DNA from: Inquilinus sp. Marseille-Q2685
GTDB taxonomy: Bacteria > Pseudomonadota > Alphaproteobacteria > DSM-16000 > Inquilinaceae
Assembly (NCBI RefSeq): GCF_916619195.1
Contig: NZ_CAKAKL010000010.1
Location: forward strand, 111,619-175,618
Direction of reading: 5' to 3'
Length of the DNA: 64,000 nucleotides
Shown: piece after piece, positions 37,852-47,777 of the stretch
Layout of the letters: every line of letters starts with the position of its first letter
How positions within the stretch are numbered: position 1 is the stretch's first letter
Translations under genes and position numbers: made by a program
Notes under the pieces: model-generated
Told to the model about the DNA's origin: nothing
Database searches by the model: none
The model's input: only the letters and a program-made list of their open reading frames with translations

Positions 37852-39256
37852 CACCCGCTCCAGCCGCGAGCGCGGCGAGAGAGGCCAGGAACCCGCCCTC
37901 GTCCTCCAGGCACCGCAGGTCCAGCAGCAGCGCGCCGTCGGCGACGCGCCCGATCACCGGCACCGGCAGCCCGCGCAGCGCGGCCGCCAGGGCGTCCAGC
38001 GCCCGGCCGCTTCCCTCCCGCGGAATCAGGGCCAGGGCGGCGCTGGGCAGCGTCTCCAGCGGCAAGGCGCCGGATCCGATCTGGCTGGCGCAGGCCCGGA
38101 CCTCGACCGCGGCGCGGCCGGCCAGGGCCTGCTGCACCGCGGGCAGGACGCGGCGGGCCTGCGCCTCGATCTCTTCGGCCTGGCGCGCCCGCAGGCGCAG
38201 GGTGGGCAGGCGCTCGGCCAGCCGGGCGGGATCGCGGTACAGCCGCAGCGTCGCCTCCAGCGCCGCCAGCCGGATCTTGTCGACCCTGAGGGCCCGCTTC
38301 ATCGGGTTGCGGTTGATCGCGGCGATCAGCTCGGCGCGGCCGACGATGAAGCCCGCCTGCGGTCCCCCCAGCAGCTTGTCGCCGGAGAAGGTGACGAGGT
38401 CGGCGCCGTCGGCCACGGCCTCGCGCACCGTCGGCTCATGCGCCAGGCCAATGGCCGAGAGATCGGCCAGGGTGCCGGAGCCCAGGTCGTGCACCAGCAG
38501 GATGCCGTGCTGGCGCGCCAGCGGCGCCAGCTCCCGCGCCGCGACCTCGGCGGTGAAGCCGGCAATGCGGTAGTTCGAGGTGTGGACCTTCAGGACCAGC
38601 CCGGCTTCCGGCCCCAGCGCCGCCGCATAGTCCTTGGGATGGGTGCGGTTGGTGGTGCCGACCTCGGTCAGCACCGTGCCGGCCCGTGCCATGATGTCGG
38701 GCATGCGGAAGGCGCCGCCGATCTCGATCAGCTCGCCGCGCGAGATGATCGACCGGCGCCCCTGGCCCAGCGTGTTCAGCACCAGCAGCACCGCCGCCGC
38801 ATTGTTGTTGACGACGGTCGCGTCCTCGGCGCCGGTCAGCTCGCGCAGCAGGTCCCGCAGATGGTCGTCGCGCTCGCCGCGCCGGCCGGTGGCCAGGTCG
38901 AATTCCAGCGACACCGGGCTGCGCATGGCCTCGACCGCCGCCTCGACCGCCGCCTCGGCCAGCAGGGCGCGGCCGAGATTGGTGTGCAGCACCGTGCCGG
39001 TCAGGTTGAAGACCGGCCGCTGGGTCGACCGCGCTCCGGCGGCCAGCGTCGCCGCGGCGGTCGCCGCCACGCCCTCGGCATCGGGCACAGGCGCGCCGCC
39101 GCGCACCGCCTCGCGCGCCACGGCCAGGGCGCCGCGCACCGCGGCAGCGGTCTGGGCATGGCCGAAGGCGGCCAGCGCCGGCGCCACGACGGGGCTCTTC
39201 AGCACGTGGTCGACCGAGGGCAGGCCGCGCAGGCGGGCGGCAGCGTCTCCCGCCAT
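37838..39256 (-). CDS. selA: L-seryl-tRNA(Sec) selenium transferase
   Basis: 472 residues, full length for SelA. A PLP enzyme that converts Ser-tRNA-Sec to Sec-tRNA-Sec using selenophosphate. Landmarks are [65 protein letters not shown] and the PLP Lys294 in [18 protein letters not shown]. It starts 1 bp after the fdhE stop and overlaps the Sel1-like gene at its end. It uses selenophosphate from SelD, whose gene is ~7 kb to the right on the other strand. Confidence 0.97.
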   Translation of the reverse strand: MAGDAAARLRGLPSVDHVLKSPVVAPALAAFGHAQTAAAVRGALAVAREAVRGGAPVPDAEGVAATAAATLAAGARSTQRPVFNLTGTVLHTNLGRALLAEAAVEAAVEAMRSPVSLEFDLATGRRGERDDHLRDLLRELTGAEDATVVNNNAAAVLLVLNTLGQGRRSIISRGELIEIGGAFRMPDIMARAGTVLTEVGTTNRTHPKDYAAALGPEAGLVLKVHTSNYRIAGFTAEVAARELAPLARQHGILLVHDLGSGTLADLSAIGLAHEPTVREAVADGADLVTFSGDKLLGGPQAGFIVGRAELIAAINRNPMKRALRVDKIRLAALEATLRLYRDPARLAERLPTLRLRARQAEEIEAQARRVLPAVQQALAGRAAVEVRACASQIGSGALPLETLPSAALALIPREGSGRALDALAAALRGLPVPVIGRVADGALLLDLRCLEDEGGFLASLAALAAGAGDGLA

Positions 39257-39257
39257 G

Positions 39258-40172
39258 TCAGTAGCCCAGCAGGAAGGGGTTGAAGCCGCCGCGCTCGTAC
39301 GGGCCCTCGCTCATCAGCAGGTCGAGGCCGAGGCTGGCCGCGTCGTCCGCCACCGGCTCCAGGTCGGGGTCCTTCACCTGGTACAGCACCTTCACATAGT
39401 GATGGCAGCTGTCGCAGGTCTCGGCCTTCACCGTGCCGGCGCCGCCCTCGACCTCCTGATAGCCGATGCCCTTGGTGCTGCCGCACAGCACGCATTTGAT
39501 GCGGACCTGGTGCCAATAGGTTCCGCACAGGCTGCAGGCGCAGAAGCGGATGCCGTGCGCGCCGCGCCAACCGACCACCATGGTGCTGACCGGCGGCCCG
39601 CCGCAGCAGGGGCAGGCGCCGTCGCCGACCGGACCCAGCGCCGCGGCGTCCAGCCGCGCGGCCATCCGGCTGAAATGGACCTGCAGCGCCGCCGCCACGA
39701 AGGCGTGCTCGGCCAGGGCGTCCGCCGGGACCGCGCCCGACAGCACGGCGCGCAGCATGCCGTCGCGCCCGGCCCGGTCGGCCGCGCGGACCCGGGCCAG
39801 CGCCCCGGCGGCAGCCGGCGGCATCTCGATCTCGGCCGCGGCGCCGGTGAAGCGGTCGAAGATCGCCTCGAAGGCCGCGTCGGGGGCGAAGCCGGTGCGG
39901 TCCAGCGGCGGCATGGCATGGGCGCGGGCGCGGGCCAGCGCCGCCGCGTCGGGCATCGCCGGCTCGGGCAGGTCGTCCTGGATCCGGTACTGCAGCTCGA
40001 CGAGGTCGGCCAGGAAGCGCAGATAGGGGCCGATCTCGCTGCGCGCCGCCAGGGCGCGCAGGCGCAGCGTGCGGTCGATGCACAGCTGCAGCGGGTCGGG
40101 CAGGCGGGCGAAGGGCGGGGCCGCGACCTCGCCGATCACGGTCGGGTCGGGCCGGGCCGTATCGTCACTCAT
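39258..40172 (-). CDS. fdhE: Formate dehydrogenase accessory protein FdhE
   Basis: 304 residues. A cytosolic protein needed to activate respiratory formate dehydrogenases, probably by acting on the exported alpha-beta complex before Tat translocation. It has rubredoxin-like zinc/iron sites: [29 protein letters not shown] and [15 protein letters not shown]. The N-terminal helical region includes [19 protein letters not shown]. It sits between the FDH structural genes and selA, 57 bp after the gamma subunit. Confidence 0.95.
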   Translation of the reverse strand: MSDDTARPDPTVIGEVAAPPFARLPDPLQLCIDRTLRLRALAARSEIGPYLRFLADLVELQYRIQDDLPEPAMPDAAALARARAHAMPPLDRTGFAPDAAFEAIFDRFTGAAAEIEMPPAAAGALARVRAADRAGRDGMLRAVLSGAVPADALAEHAFVAAALQVHFSRMAARLDAAALGPVGDGACPCCGGPPVSTMVVGWRGAHGIRFCACSLCGTYWHQVRIKCVLCGSTKGIGYQEVEGGAGTVKAETCDSCHHYVKVLYQVKDPDLEPVADDAASLGLDLLMSEGPYERGGFNPFLLGY

Positions 40173-40228
40173 TCTCGATCCTCACGAACCCGACGGGCCA
40201 CGTGATGCGGGACTCGTCACTGCTGTGT

Positions 40229-40939
40229 CTACGGGGCCGTCTTCTTGTCCGCGCCGGGCCGCCGCGCCACCAGCTCGCGCAGCCATTTGCGGTGGTGGCG
40301 CCAGGCCCAGCCGCCGGTCACCCGGCCCCTGGTCATGGCGCCGATGGTGCCACGGACCCAGATCGCCGCATAGACGTGGACGATCCAGACGCAGATGATC
40401 ACCACCGCCGCCAGGGCGTGCACCAGGATGGCGATGCGCTTCTGCTCGATCGTGGTGAAAGGATAGAAGTACTGGTCCCAGACCACGAAGCCGCTGGCGA
40501 TCAGCACGATGATCAGGATCGACATGCCCCAGAACACGAATTTCTGGCCGGCATTGTACTTGCCCAGCTCGGGCAGGTTCTCCTCGCGCCCGGCCAGCAC
40601 GTCGCGGGCCCGGCGCAGCCAGGTGTTGTCCTCGCTCTTCCACAGATTGGCCTTCCAGAAGCGGATGAACAGACCGCAGAAGGAGAAGAACAGCACCACG
40701 CCGATCCAGGGATGCAGCGTCCGCGTCATCTGCCCGCCGCCGAACAGCGCGGTCAGGAAGAACAGGCTGGGATGGAACATCGCCAGGCCGGACAGGGCCA
40801 GCAGCACCAGGCTGGTGGCCGTGATCCAGTGGTTGATCCGGGCGCCGACCGTGTAGCGGTCGACGATCACCGGCTTGCCGGGATGGACGTCGTCGCCGGG
40901 CAGGACGTCGTCCGGCCGGGGATCGGTGGCGGCGGTCAC
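40229..40939 (-). CDS. fdnI: Formate dehydrogenase gamma subunit (cytochrome b556)
   Basis: 236 residues with four membrane helices. It takes electrons from the beta subunit through two b hemes to quinone. Heme-ligand candidates are the His in [34 protein letters not shown] and [30 protein letters not shown] loops lie between. The start is GTG in a 4-bp overlap with the beta subunit stop. A leader of ~30 hydrophilic residues precedes the first helix, and the basic C-terminal tail is cytoplasmic. Confidence 0.94.
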   Translation of the reverse strand: MTAATDPRPDDVLPGDDVHPGKPVIVDRYTVGARINHWITATSLVLLALSGLAMFHPSLFFLTALFGGGQMTRTLHPWIGVVLFFSFCGLFIRFWKANLWKSEDNTWLRRARDVLAGREENLPELGKYNAGQKFVFWGMSILIIVLIASGFVVWDQYFYPFTTIEQKRIAILVHALAAVVIICVWIVHVYAAIWVRGTIGAMTRGRVTGGWAWRHHRKWLRELVARRPGADKKTAP

Positions 40940-41877
40940 GGGCGTCGCTCCTCCGTCAGCTCCTCGGCATGCTGCTCATCCTCCGGCGTCACGCGGTTGG
41001 CGCCGGCGAACAGGTGGTGCAGCACGCCGGCCACGGCGGCCAGGCCGATGGCGCCGAGGCCGACGACCTTGGTCACGCCCTTCCAGGCCTCGACGATCGG
41101 GCTGATCGTCGGGTCCTTCGGCAGGCCGGCATAGATCTCCGGCTTGTCGGCGTGGTGCAGCACATACATCACATGCGTGCCGCCGACGCCGGGCGGGTCG
41201 TACAGCCCGGCATTCTCGAAGCCGCGGGACTTCAGGTCCTTGATCCGGAAGTCCGCCCACTCCTTCATCTCGTCCTTGGTGCCGAACACGATGGCCTGGG
41301 TCGGGCAGGCCTTCTGGCAGGCCGGGCCCTGGCCGACCGCGACGCGGTCGGAGCACAGCGTGCACTTGTAGGCCTTGTGGTCGGTCTTGGAGATGCGCGG
41401 GATGTTGAACGGGCAGCCCTTGATGCAATAGCCGCAGCCGATGCAGTTCTCGTGCACGAAATCGACGATGCCGTTCGAGTACTGCACGATGGCGCCCGGC
41501 GCCGGGCAGGCCTTCAGGCAGCCCGGGTCCTCGCAATGCATGCAGCCGTCCTTGCGGATCAGCCATTCGAGGTTCTGGGTCTCCGGGTTCTCCCATTCGG
41601 TGAACCGCATCAGCGTGAACATGTCCGGCGTCAGATCGTGCGGATTGTCGTAGACGCCGATGTTTTCGCCGACCGGCTCATGCGTGTCGTTCCACTCGAC
41701 GCAGGCCGACTGGCAGGCCTTGCAGCCGATGCATTTCGACACGTCGATCAGCTTGGCCACCTCGGTCTGCCGCTGGGCCGGCGGCGTGATCGTGGAGGCC
41801 GAGCGCCGGATCAGGTCCTGGTCGCCGAATTTCGGGGCGCCCGGGGCGACGGTGGGGTTCGGGATCGGGGGAAACAT
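40936..41877 (-). CDS. fdxH: Formate dehydrogenase beta subunit (4 x 4Fe-4S)
   Basis: 313 residues from an ATG with GAGGGAGA upstream. Four ferredoxin-type cluster motifs are complete: [37 protein letters not shown] and [21 protein letters not shown] single C-terminal anchor helix ([20 protein letters not shown]) holds it to the membrane beside the gamma subunit. It relays electrons from the alpha subunit to cytochrome b556. The acidic C-terminal tail is cytoplasmic in the E. coli complex. The spacing to alpha is 13 bp. Confidence 0.96.
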   Translation of the reverse strand: MFPPIPNPTVAPGAPKFGDQDLIRRSASTITPPAQRQTEVAKLIDVSKCIGCKACQSACVEWNDTHEPVGENIGVYDNPHDLTPDMFTLMRFTEWENPETQNLEWLIRKDGCMHCEDPGCLKACPAPGAIVQYSNGIVDFVHENCIGCGYCIKGCPFNIPRISKTDHKAYKCTLCSDRVAVGQGPACQKACPTQAIVFGTKDEMKEWADFRIKDLKSRGFENAGLYDPPGVGGTHVMYVLHHADKPEIYAGLPKDPTISPIVEAWKGVTKVVGLGAIGLAAVAGVLHHLFAGANRVTPEDEQHAEELTEERRP

Positions 41878-41890
41878 GGTCCTATCTCCC

Positions 41891-44800
41891 TCACGCCACC
41901 GGCGGCCCGGACGAGGCCTCGATGTTGACGCAGAAGGCCTTGAACTCCGGCGTCTCGATGTTGGCGTCACCGACGAACGGCGTCAGGACGTTCGCCCCGA
42001 AGCCCTTCTTCGCCGCGCCGACGAAGCCCCAATGGATCGGGATGCCGACGATGTGCACGGTCTTGCCGTCGCACACCAGCGGCCGGATCCGCTTGGTCAC
42101 CACCGCCTTGGCGAAGACCGAGCCGCGCTTCGACCACACCCGCACCCAGCCGCCCTTGGCGATGCCCTTCTCCGCCGCCAGCTGCTCCGAGATCTCGACG
42201 AAGAACTCCGGCTGCAGGACCGCGTTCACGTGGTTGTTCTTGGTCCAGTAGTGGAAATGCTCCGTCAGACGGTACGAGGTCGCGGCGTAGGGGAAGTCCG
42301 GCGAGGCGATGTCGGCGAACTGGGCGAAGTCGTCCGCGAACACCCGGGCCGCCGGGTTGCCCCGCACCTTCGGTGCGATGGCGTTGGCGACCGGGCTCTC
42401 GAACGGCTCGTAATGCACCGGGAACGGCCCTTCCCGCATCAGGCCGCGGGCGAACAGCCGCGAGACGCCTTCCGCGTTCATGATGAACGGCCCGACATCC
42501 TCCGGCTTCGCCGTCGGCGAGATGTCCGGCACGTCATAGCCGGTCCACTTGCTGCCGTTCCATTCGATCAGCTTGCGGGACGGGTCCCAGGGCTTGCCGG
42601 AGACGTCGCAGGAGGCGCGGTTGTACAGGATCCGCCGGTTGGCCGGCCAGGCGAACGCCCAGTTCAGATAGGCGCCGGTGTCGTCCGGGTCGGAGTTGTC
42701 GCGCCGGGCCATCATGTTGCCGGCCTCGGTGAAGCTGCCGGCATAGATCCAGCAGCCGCTGGCGGTCGACCCGTCGTCGCGCATCACCGCGAAGTTCGGC
42801 AGCTGCTTGCCGGCCTCGACGATCTTCTTGGTCGGGTCGGCCGGGTCGAACAGGTCCACCAGGGCGGACCCGTTCATCTCCTTCGCCAGCTCCTCCGCCT
42901 TCGGCTCGCCCGGGTCGGCATAGGCCCAGTTCAGGTTCAGGATCGGGTCGGGGAAGGCCCCGCCCTCGGTCCGGTACAGCTCCTTCAGCCGCAGATGGAT
43001 CTGCGCCATGATCCAGGCGTCGGTCTTCGCCTCGCCCGGGGGCGTGCCGCCGGGCCAGTGCCATTGCAGCCAGCGCCCGGAATTGACCAGCGACCCCTCG
43101 TCCTCGGCGAAGCAGGTGGTGGGCAGCTGGATCACCTCGGTCTGGATCGAGGCGGTGGCCGCATCGTTGTAGACGCCGTGGTTCTCCCAGAACCGCGCCG
43201 TCTCGGTCTCCAGCGGGTCCATCACCACCAGCAGCTTCAGCTTGGACAGCGCCTCGGCCAGCTTGGCCTTGTTCGGGAAGGCCTGAAGCGGGTTGAACCC
43301 CTGGCAGAAATAGAGGTTCATCTTGCCCTGCTTCATCAGCTCGAAGGCCCGCAGGATGTCGTAGTTGGGCACGTCGAGCTTCGGCAGCCAGTCATAGGCG
43401 AAGTCGTTCTCCGGCGTCGCCGCCGCGCCGAACATCGCCTTCTGGAAGCTGACGAAGAACTTCCTGTAGTTCTGCCAGAAGCTGGTCTGGTTCGGCCGCA
43501 GCGGCTTGTAGCCGCGGGTCGACATGTAGGTGGCGAAGTCCTTTTCCGTGTCCCGGGGCAGGTTCATGTAGCCGGGCAGCGAGTTCGACAACAGCCCGAT
43601 ATCGGTCAGCCCCTGGATGTTGGAATGGCCGCGCAGCGCGTTCATGCCGCCGCCGCGGATGCCGATGTTGCCCAGGATCAGCTGCAGCATCGCCATGGTG
43701 CGGATGTTCTGGGCGCCCTTGGAATGCTGCGTCCAGCCCAGCGCGTACATCGAGGTCATCGCCTTGGTCGGCGACGAGCACTCGCCGACCATCTCGGCCA
43801 CCTTCAGGAACTTGTCCTTCGGGGTGCCGCAGATGCGCTCGACCATCTCCGGCGTGTACTGGGCGACGTGCTGCTTCAGCAGGTTCCACACACAGCGCGG
43901 ATGCTGCAGCGTGTCGTCGACCACGGCATAGCCGTCCGGGCCGATCTCGTAGTCCCAGGTCGACCGGTCGTAGTCGCGCTTGCCCTCGTCATAGCCGGTG
44001 AACAGGCCCTCGCTGTAGCCGAAGCCCTCCTTCACCAGGAAGGTGGCGTTGGTGAAGGCCTTCACATACTCCCACTGCACCTTGTCGTTCTGGATGCACT
44101 GGTTGATCAGGCCCAGCAGGAAGGCAATGTCCGTGCCCTGCCGGATCGGCGCGTAGAAATCCGCCACCGACGCCGAGCGGGTGAAGCGCGGGTCGACGAC
44201 GATCAGCTTGGCGCCGCGGTTGGCCTTGGCCTCCGTCACCCATTTGAAGCCGCAGGGATGGGCCTCGGCGGCATTGCCGCCCATGATGACGACGAGGTCG
44301 GTGTTCTTGATGTCGGTCCAGGAGTTCGTCATGGCTCCACGGCCAAATGTCGGGGCGAGACTCGCCACCGTCGGGCCGTGTCAGACGCGCGCCTGGTTGT
44401 CGAACGCCAGAATGCCGGTGCTGCGCACCACCTTGTATGTCGCGTAGGCGGTTTCGTTGGTGGTCGCCGAAGCCGCGAGGAAGCCCGTGGTCAGCCATCG
44501 GTTGACCGTCGTGCCGTCCTTGTTCTTGGCGATGAAGTTCGCGTCGCGGTCGTCCTTCATCGCCCGGGCGATCTTGTCCAGCGCCTCGCCCCAGGAGATC
44601 CGCTCGAACTTGTCCGATCCCGCGCGCCGCAGCATCGGATGCTGCAGCCGCGTGGCGGACCGGACCGTGTCCAGCAGCGCCGCGCCCTTCGGGCACAGCG
44701 TGCCGCGGTTGGTCGGGTGGTCGGAATCGCCCTCGATATGGGTGATCTCGGCCTTCTCGCCCTTCCGGAGGTCGCCCTTGGAGTAGAGGATGATGCCGCA

Positions 44801-44980
44801 GGCCACCGAGCAGTAGGTGCAGGTGTTGCGGGTCTCGGTGGTGTTGGCGAGCTTGAACGGCCTGATCGCGGCGGCGTAGGCCGCCTCGATGTCGCCGAAG
44901 CCGAAGGCCCCGAGCGTCGTTCCCGCCACACCCGCGCCGGCCCCTTTCAGGAAGCCGCGGCGCGAGAGCTTCATGTCCAT
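41891..44980 (-). CDS. fdnG: Selenocysteine-containing formate dehydrogenase alpha subunit
   Basis: 1029 residues when the TGA at 44383-44381 is read as Sec200; a naive reading breaks it into two frames. It starts [20 protein letters not shown], a Tat signal, 5 bases after GGGAGG. Residues ~55-105 bind a 4Fe-4S cluster ([22 protein letters not shown]). The active site is [18 protein letters not shown], identical in layout to E. coli FdnG/FdoG. The bis-MGD molybdopterin domain follows to the C-terminus. It oxidises formate to CO2 in the periplasm. A SECIS-like hairpin directly follows the TGA, and SelA, SelB, tRNA-Sec and SelD are encoded nearby. Confidence 0.97.
44338..44383 (-). promoter_or_regulatory. 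SECIS-like hairpin after the Sec codon of fdnG
   Basis: Beginning at the UGA, CACGGCC pairs with GGCCGUG about 30 bases on, and inside it GGCG-AGUCU-CGCC forms a short stem with a five-base apical loop. The E. coli fdhF element has the same architecture with apical loop GGUCU in a similar position, where SelB binds. The first loop base differs (A for G). The folding was done by eye. Confidence 0.8.
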
Positions 44981-45392
44981 CTGGACCTCCCGGAAGCCTG
45001 TTCCGCAAAAAACATACCGAATTAGGACAAAGGCTACGCTTGGAACGGTTCCAAGTCAAACGGGCGATGGGTTCCTATACCTTCGTATTGTTTTGCTATT
45101 ACAACAGCTTATTGCGGCTCATTCGCACGGGGGAAATGGAGGGGTGAGACGGCGAGACGCGGCAGGCTCCGGGTTGACCTTCCGCCCGCCTTCGCCGTCT
45201 AATCGCCGCCGTGGCGTTTCCCAGCGCTCCCGCGTCGCGGGGCTGCATCGATGCCGACAGGCCGGTCCGGCCGCCCGCAGGGCGGTGCGATGCCGCTTGG
45301 CCGCTGGTGCCGCCGTCTTCCGTCATCCCCGAATTCCCGCAGCCGGCCGTGTCGGGCCGCCCGCGCCCGCGCGCGGATCAGGAGCGCAAACC
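44981..45392. promoter_or_regulatory. Divergent control region of fdnG and the transglutaminase gene
   Basis: About 410 bp with no convincing gene. Positions 45005-45115 are AT-rich and hold the palindrome CTTGGAACGGTTCCAAG (45039-45055; 8-bp arms, 1-base centre), a candidate operator for the formate dehydrogenase operon. The remaining part to 45392 is GC-rich; a short GTG-initiated frame there (45211-45396) lacks a ribosome site and homology clues and was not called. Confidence 0.5.
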
Positions 45393-46517
45393 ATGAGCAG
45401 CCGTCGTGATCTCCTCCGGGCGGGCGCCGCCCTGTCCGCTGTCTGGGCCATTCCCGCCTGGGCAGGGCGGGCCGCGGCAGGCGATGCCGTGTTCGCGCCG
45501 TCGCCGGGCGACTGGCGCAGCTTCGCGCTGACCACCCGCATCGCCCTCGACCGCGCCAAGGTCGGTCCCGGCCGGGTCGAGGCCTGGGTGCCGCTGCCCG
45601 GGCTGGAGGCGGCGGGCTGGAGCCGACCCGGCGACACGCGCTGGACCACCAACGCCGCCTCAGCGGCCATCGAGCACGACCCGGCGTCGGGCGCGGCCCT
45701 GCTGCATCTCGCCTGGGCGGCGGACGACGCCGCGCCCAGGGCCGAGGTGACCAGCCTGGCGGCGCTGCGCGACCGCGCGGCCGATCTCGCGGCGCCCGGT
45801 CCGGCCCCGGCCCTGGCCGAGGCGGAGCGCCGCCGGTACCTGCAGCCCAGCGCGCTGATCCCGACCGACGGCATCGTCCGGGAGACGGCCGACCGCATCA
45901 CCGCCGGCGCCGACGGCGATCTCGCCAAGGCCCGCGCGCTCTACGAATGGGTGGTCGCCAACACCTACCGCGACGCCGCTTTGCGCGGCTGCGGCAGCGG
46001 CGACGTCGCGGCGATGCTGCGGGCCGGCGCGCCGTTCGGCGGCAAATGCGCCGACATCAACGCGCTGTTCGTCGGCCTGGCGCGCGCCTCCGGCATTCCC
46101 GCGCGGGACGTGTACGGCATCCGCGTCGCGCCGTCGCGCTTCGGCTACAGGAGCCTCGGCGCCAACAGCACGACCGTCACCAAGGCGCAGCACTGCCGGG
46201 CCGAGGTCCATCTGGCCGGCTTCGGCGGGGTCGCGGCCGATCCCGCCGATGTGCGCAAGGTCGTGCTGGAGGAGCCGCCGGGCAGGCTCGCCCTCGACGA
46301 TCCCAAGGTGGTGGCCGCGCATCGCGCCCTGTTCGGCGCCTGGGAGGGCAACTGGATCGCCTATAACGACGCCCATGACGTGGCGCTGCCCGGCAGCGCC
46401 GGCCCCGCGGTCGGCTTCCTGATGTATCCTCAGGCCGAGGTGGCGGGCGTGCGGCTCGACTGCCTCGACGCCGACACCTTCGCCTACAGCCTGGAATCGG
46501 CCGAGATCTCGGCGTGA
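45393..46517 (+). CDS. Exported transglutaminase-like cysteine protease-fold protein
   Basis: 374 residues from an ATG with GGAGCG upstream. The N-terminus [20 protein letters not shown] ending AWAGRAAAG is a Tat/Sec-type signal. The C-terminal half is a transglutaminase-like domain with a complete putative triad: Cys219 in [17 protein letters not shown], His267 in [10 protein letters not shown] and Asp283 in VAADPADV. The N-terminal ~150 residues are a beta-rich domain (VEAWVPLPG) often paired with it. It sits 14 bp ahead of selD on the same strand; a biochemical link to selenium is not evident. Confidence 0.88.
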   Translation: MSSRRDLLRAGAALSAVWAIPAWAGRAAAGDAVFAPSPGDWRSFALTTRIALDRAKVGPGRVEAWVPLPGLEAAGWSRPGDTRWTTNAASAAIEHDPASGAALLHLAWAADDAAPRAEVTSLAALRDRAADLAAPGPAPALAEAERRRYLQPSALIPTDGIVRETADRITAGADGDLAKARALYEWVVANTYRDAALRGCGSGDVAAMLRAGAPFGGKCADINALFVGLARASGIPARDVYGIRVAPSRFGYRSLGANSTTVTKAQHCRAEVHLAGFGGVAADPADVRKVVLEEPPGRLALDDPKVVAAHRALFGAWEGNWIAYNDAHDVALPGSAGPAVGFLMYPQAEVAGVRLDCLDADTFAYSLESAEISA

Positions 46518-46531
46518 TCGGAGGAAGCCCC

Positions 46532-47605
46532 ATGATCCCGGCACCCCGCGACGGCGACGTCGCCGCCCCGGTCCGCCTGACCAGCCTGGCGCATGGCGGC
46601 GGCTGCGGCTGCAAGCTGGCGCCCGCCGTGCTGCAGGAACTGCTGGCCGGCCAGCCGGCGGCGGCGCCGTTCCGCCAGCTGCTGGTCGGCACCGAAACCG
46701 GCGACGACGCCGCGGTCTGGCAGCTCGACGACGAGCGCTGCGTCATCGCCACCACCGACTTCTTCATGCCGGTGGTCGACGACCCGCGCGATTTCGGGCG
46801 GATCGCGGCCACCAACGCGATCTCCGACGTCTACGCCATGGGCGGGCAGCCGATCTTCGCGCTGGCCATCCTCGGCATGCCGCTGGGCAAGCTGCCGGCG
46901 GAGACGGTGCGCGAGATCCTGGCCGGCGGCGCGTCGATCTGCGCCGAGGCCGGGATCCCGGTCGCCGGCGGACATTCGATCGACGCTCCGGAGCCGATCT
47001 ACGGCCTGGCGGTGATCGGCACCTGCCGGCCGTCGGAGCTGCGGCGGAACTCGGGCGCCCGGCCAGGCGACGCGCTGATCCTGACCAAGGCGCTGGGCGT
47101 CGGCGTCTACTCCGCCGCCTTCAAGAAGCAGGCGCTGCCGGCCGAGGCCTATGCGGAGATGGTCGCCAGCACGACCCAGCTCAACCGCATCGGCGCCGAG
47201 CTGGGGCGGGAGGCGGCGGTGCACGCCGTCACCGACGTCACCGGCTTCGGCCTGCTCGGCCATGGGCTGGAGATGGCGCGCGGCGCCGGCGTCACCCTGG
47301 CGATCCGGCAGGACGGGCCGGCGCTGTTCGCCCAGGCGGAGGCGCTGGCGCGGGACGGCTTCGTCACCGGCGCCTCGCACCGCAACTGGGCCAGCTACGG
47401 AGCGGAGGTGACGCTGCCCCCCGGCCTGCCGGAGTGGCGCCGCCACCTGCTGACCGACCCGCAGACCTCCGGCGGGCTGCTGCTGTCCTGCGCCGCCGAC
47501 CGGGCCGATGCGCTGCTGGAGCGCATCACCGCAGCCGGCCATCCGGCCGCCCGCCGGATCGGCACGGTGGAAGCCGGCCCGGCGGGTGTGCGGATCGAGG
47601 CGTGA
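46532..47605 (+). CDS. selD: Selenide, water dikinase (selenophosphate synthetase)
   Basis: 357 residues from an ATG preceded by GGAGGA at 7 bases; an in-frame GTG at 46514 would overlap the upstream stop. It makes selenophosphate from selenide and ATP for SelA. The catalytic loop is [11 protein letters not shown] with Cys25 (equivalent to E. coli Cys17) and Lys28 (Lys20), so this is a Cys-type, not a Sec-type, SelD. Other signatures are [58 protein letters not shown] and [10 protein letters not shown]. It is the only selenium gene here on the plus strand. Confidence 0.96.
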   Translation: MIPAPRDGDVAAPVRLTSLAHGGGCGCKLAPAVLQELLAGQPAAAPFRQLLVGTETGDDAAVWQLDDERCVIATTDFFMPVVDDPRDFGRIAATNAISDVYAMGGQPIFALAILGMPLGKLPAETVREILAGGASICAEAGIPVAGGHSIDAPEPIYGLAVIGTCRPSELRRNSGARPGDALILTKALGVGVYSAAFKKQALPAEAYAEMVASTTQLNRIGAELGREAAVHAVTDVTGFGLLGHGLEMARGAGVTLAIRQDGPALFAQAEALARDGFVTGASHRNWASYGAEVTLPPGLPEWRRHLLTDPQTSGGLLLSCAADRADALLERITAAGHPAARRIGTVEAGPAGVRIEA

Positions 47606-47680
47606 CATCAGCCGGTCGATGGACGCATAGCCTCTTTCGCTTGCGAGACCTTTTCAGAATCACCCGAACCGTCCCGTGCC

Positions 47681-47720
47681 TTTCACTCTCCCCCCTCCCG
47701 CAAGGGGAGGGGGAGGATAG
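47681..47720. repeat. Intergenic copy of the C-rich/G-rich palindromic repeat
   Basis: CACTCTCCCCCCTCCCGCAA followed by its complementary G-rich arm, between the convergent selD and glycosidase genes. It may act as a bidirectional terminator. Same family as 28018, 30885, 31011 and 53690. Confidence 0.75.
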
Positions 47721-47777
47721 AAGAGATGGGCCGGCTCAGACGGCGGTGTTCGGAAAAAGTCTCGTTTGCGGAAGAGG

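Noticed and set aside
41891..44980. Formate dehydrogenase alpha subunit as a pseudogene or two genes split by a stop
   Set aside because: The stop is a UGA at the Sec position, followed by a SECIS-like hairpin, with selA, selB, selC and selD nearby.
45211..45396. 61-residue plus-strand frame upstream of the transglutaminase gene
   Set aside because: Proline-rich low-complexity product with no start signal; overlaps the leader of a well-supported gene.
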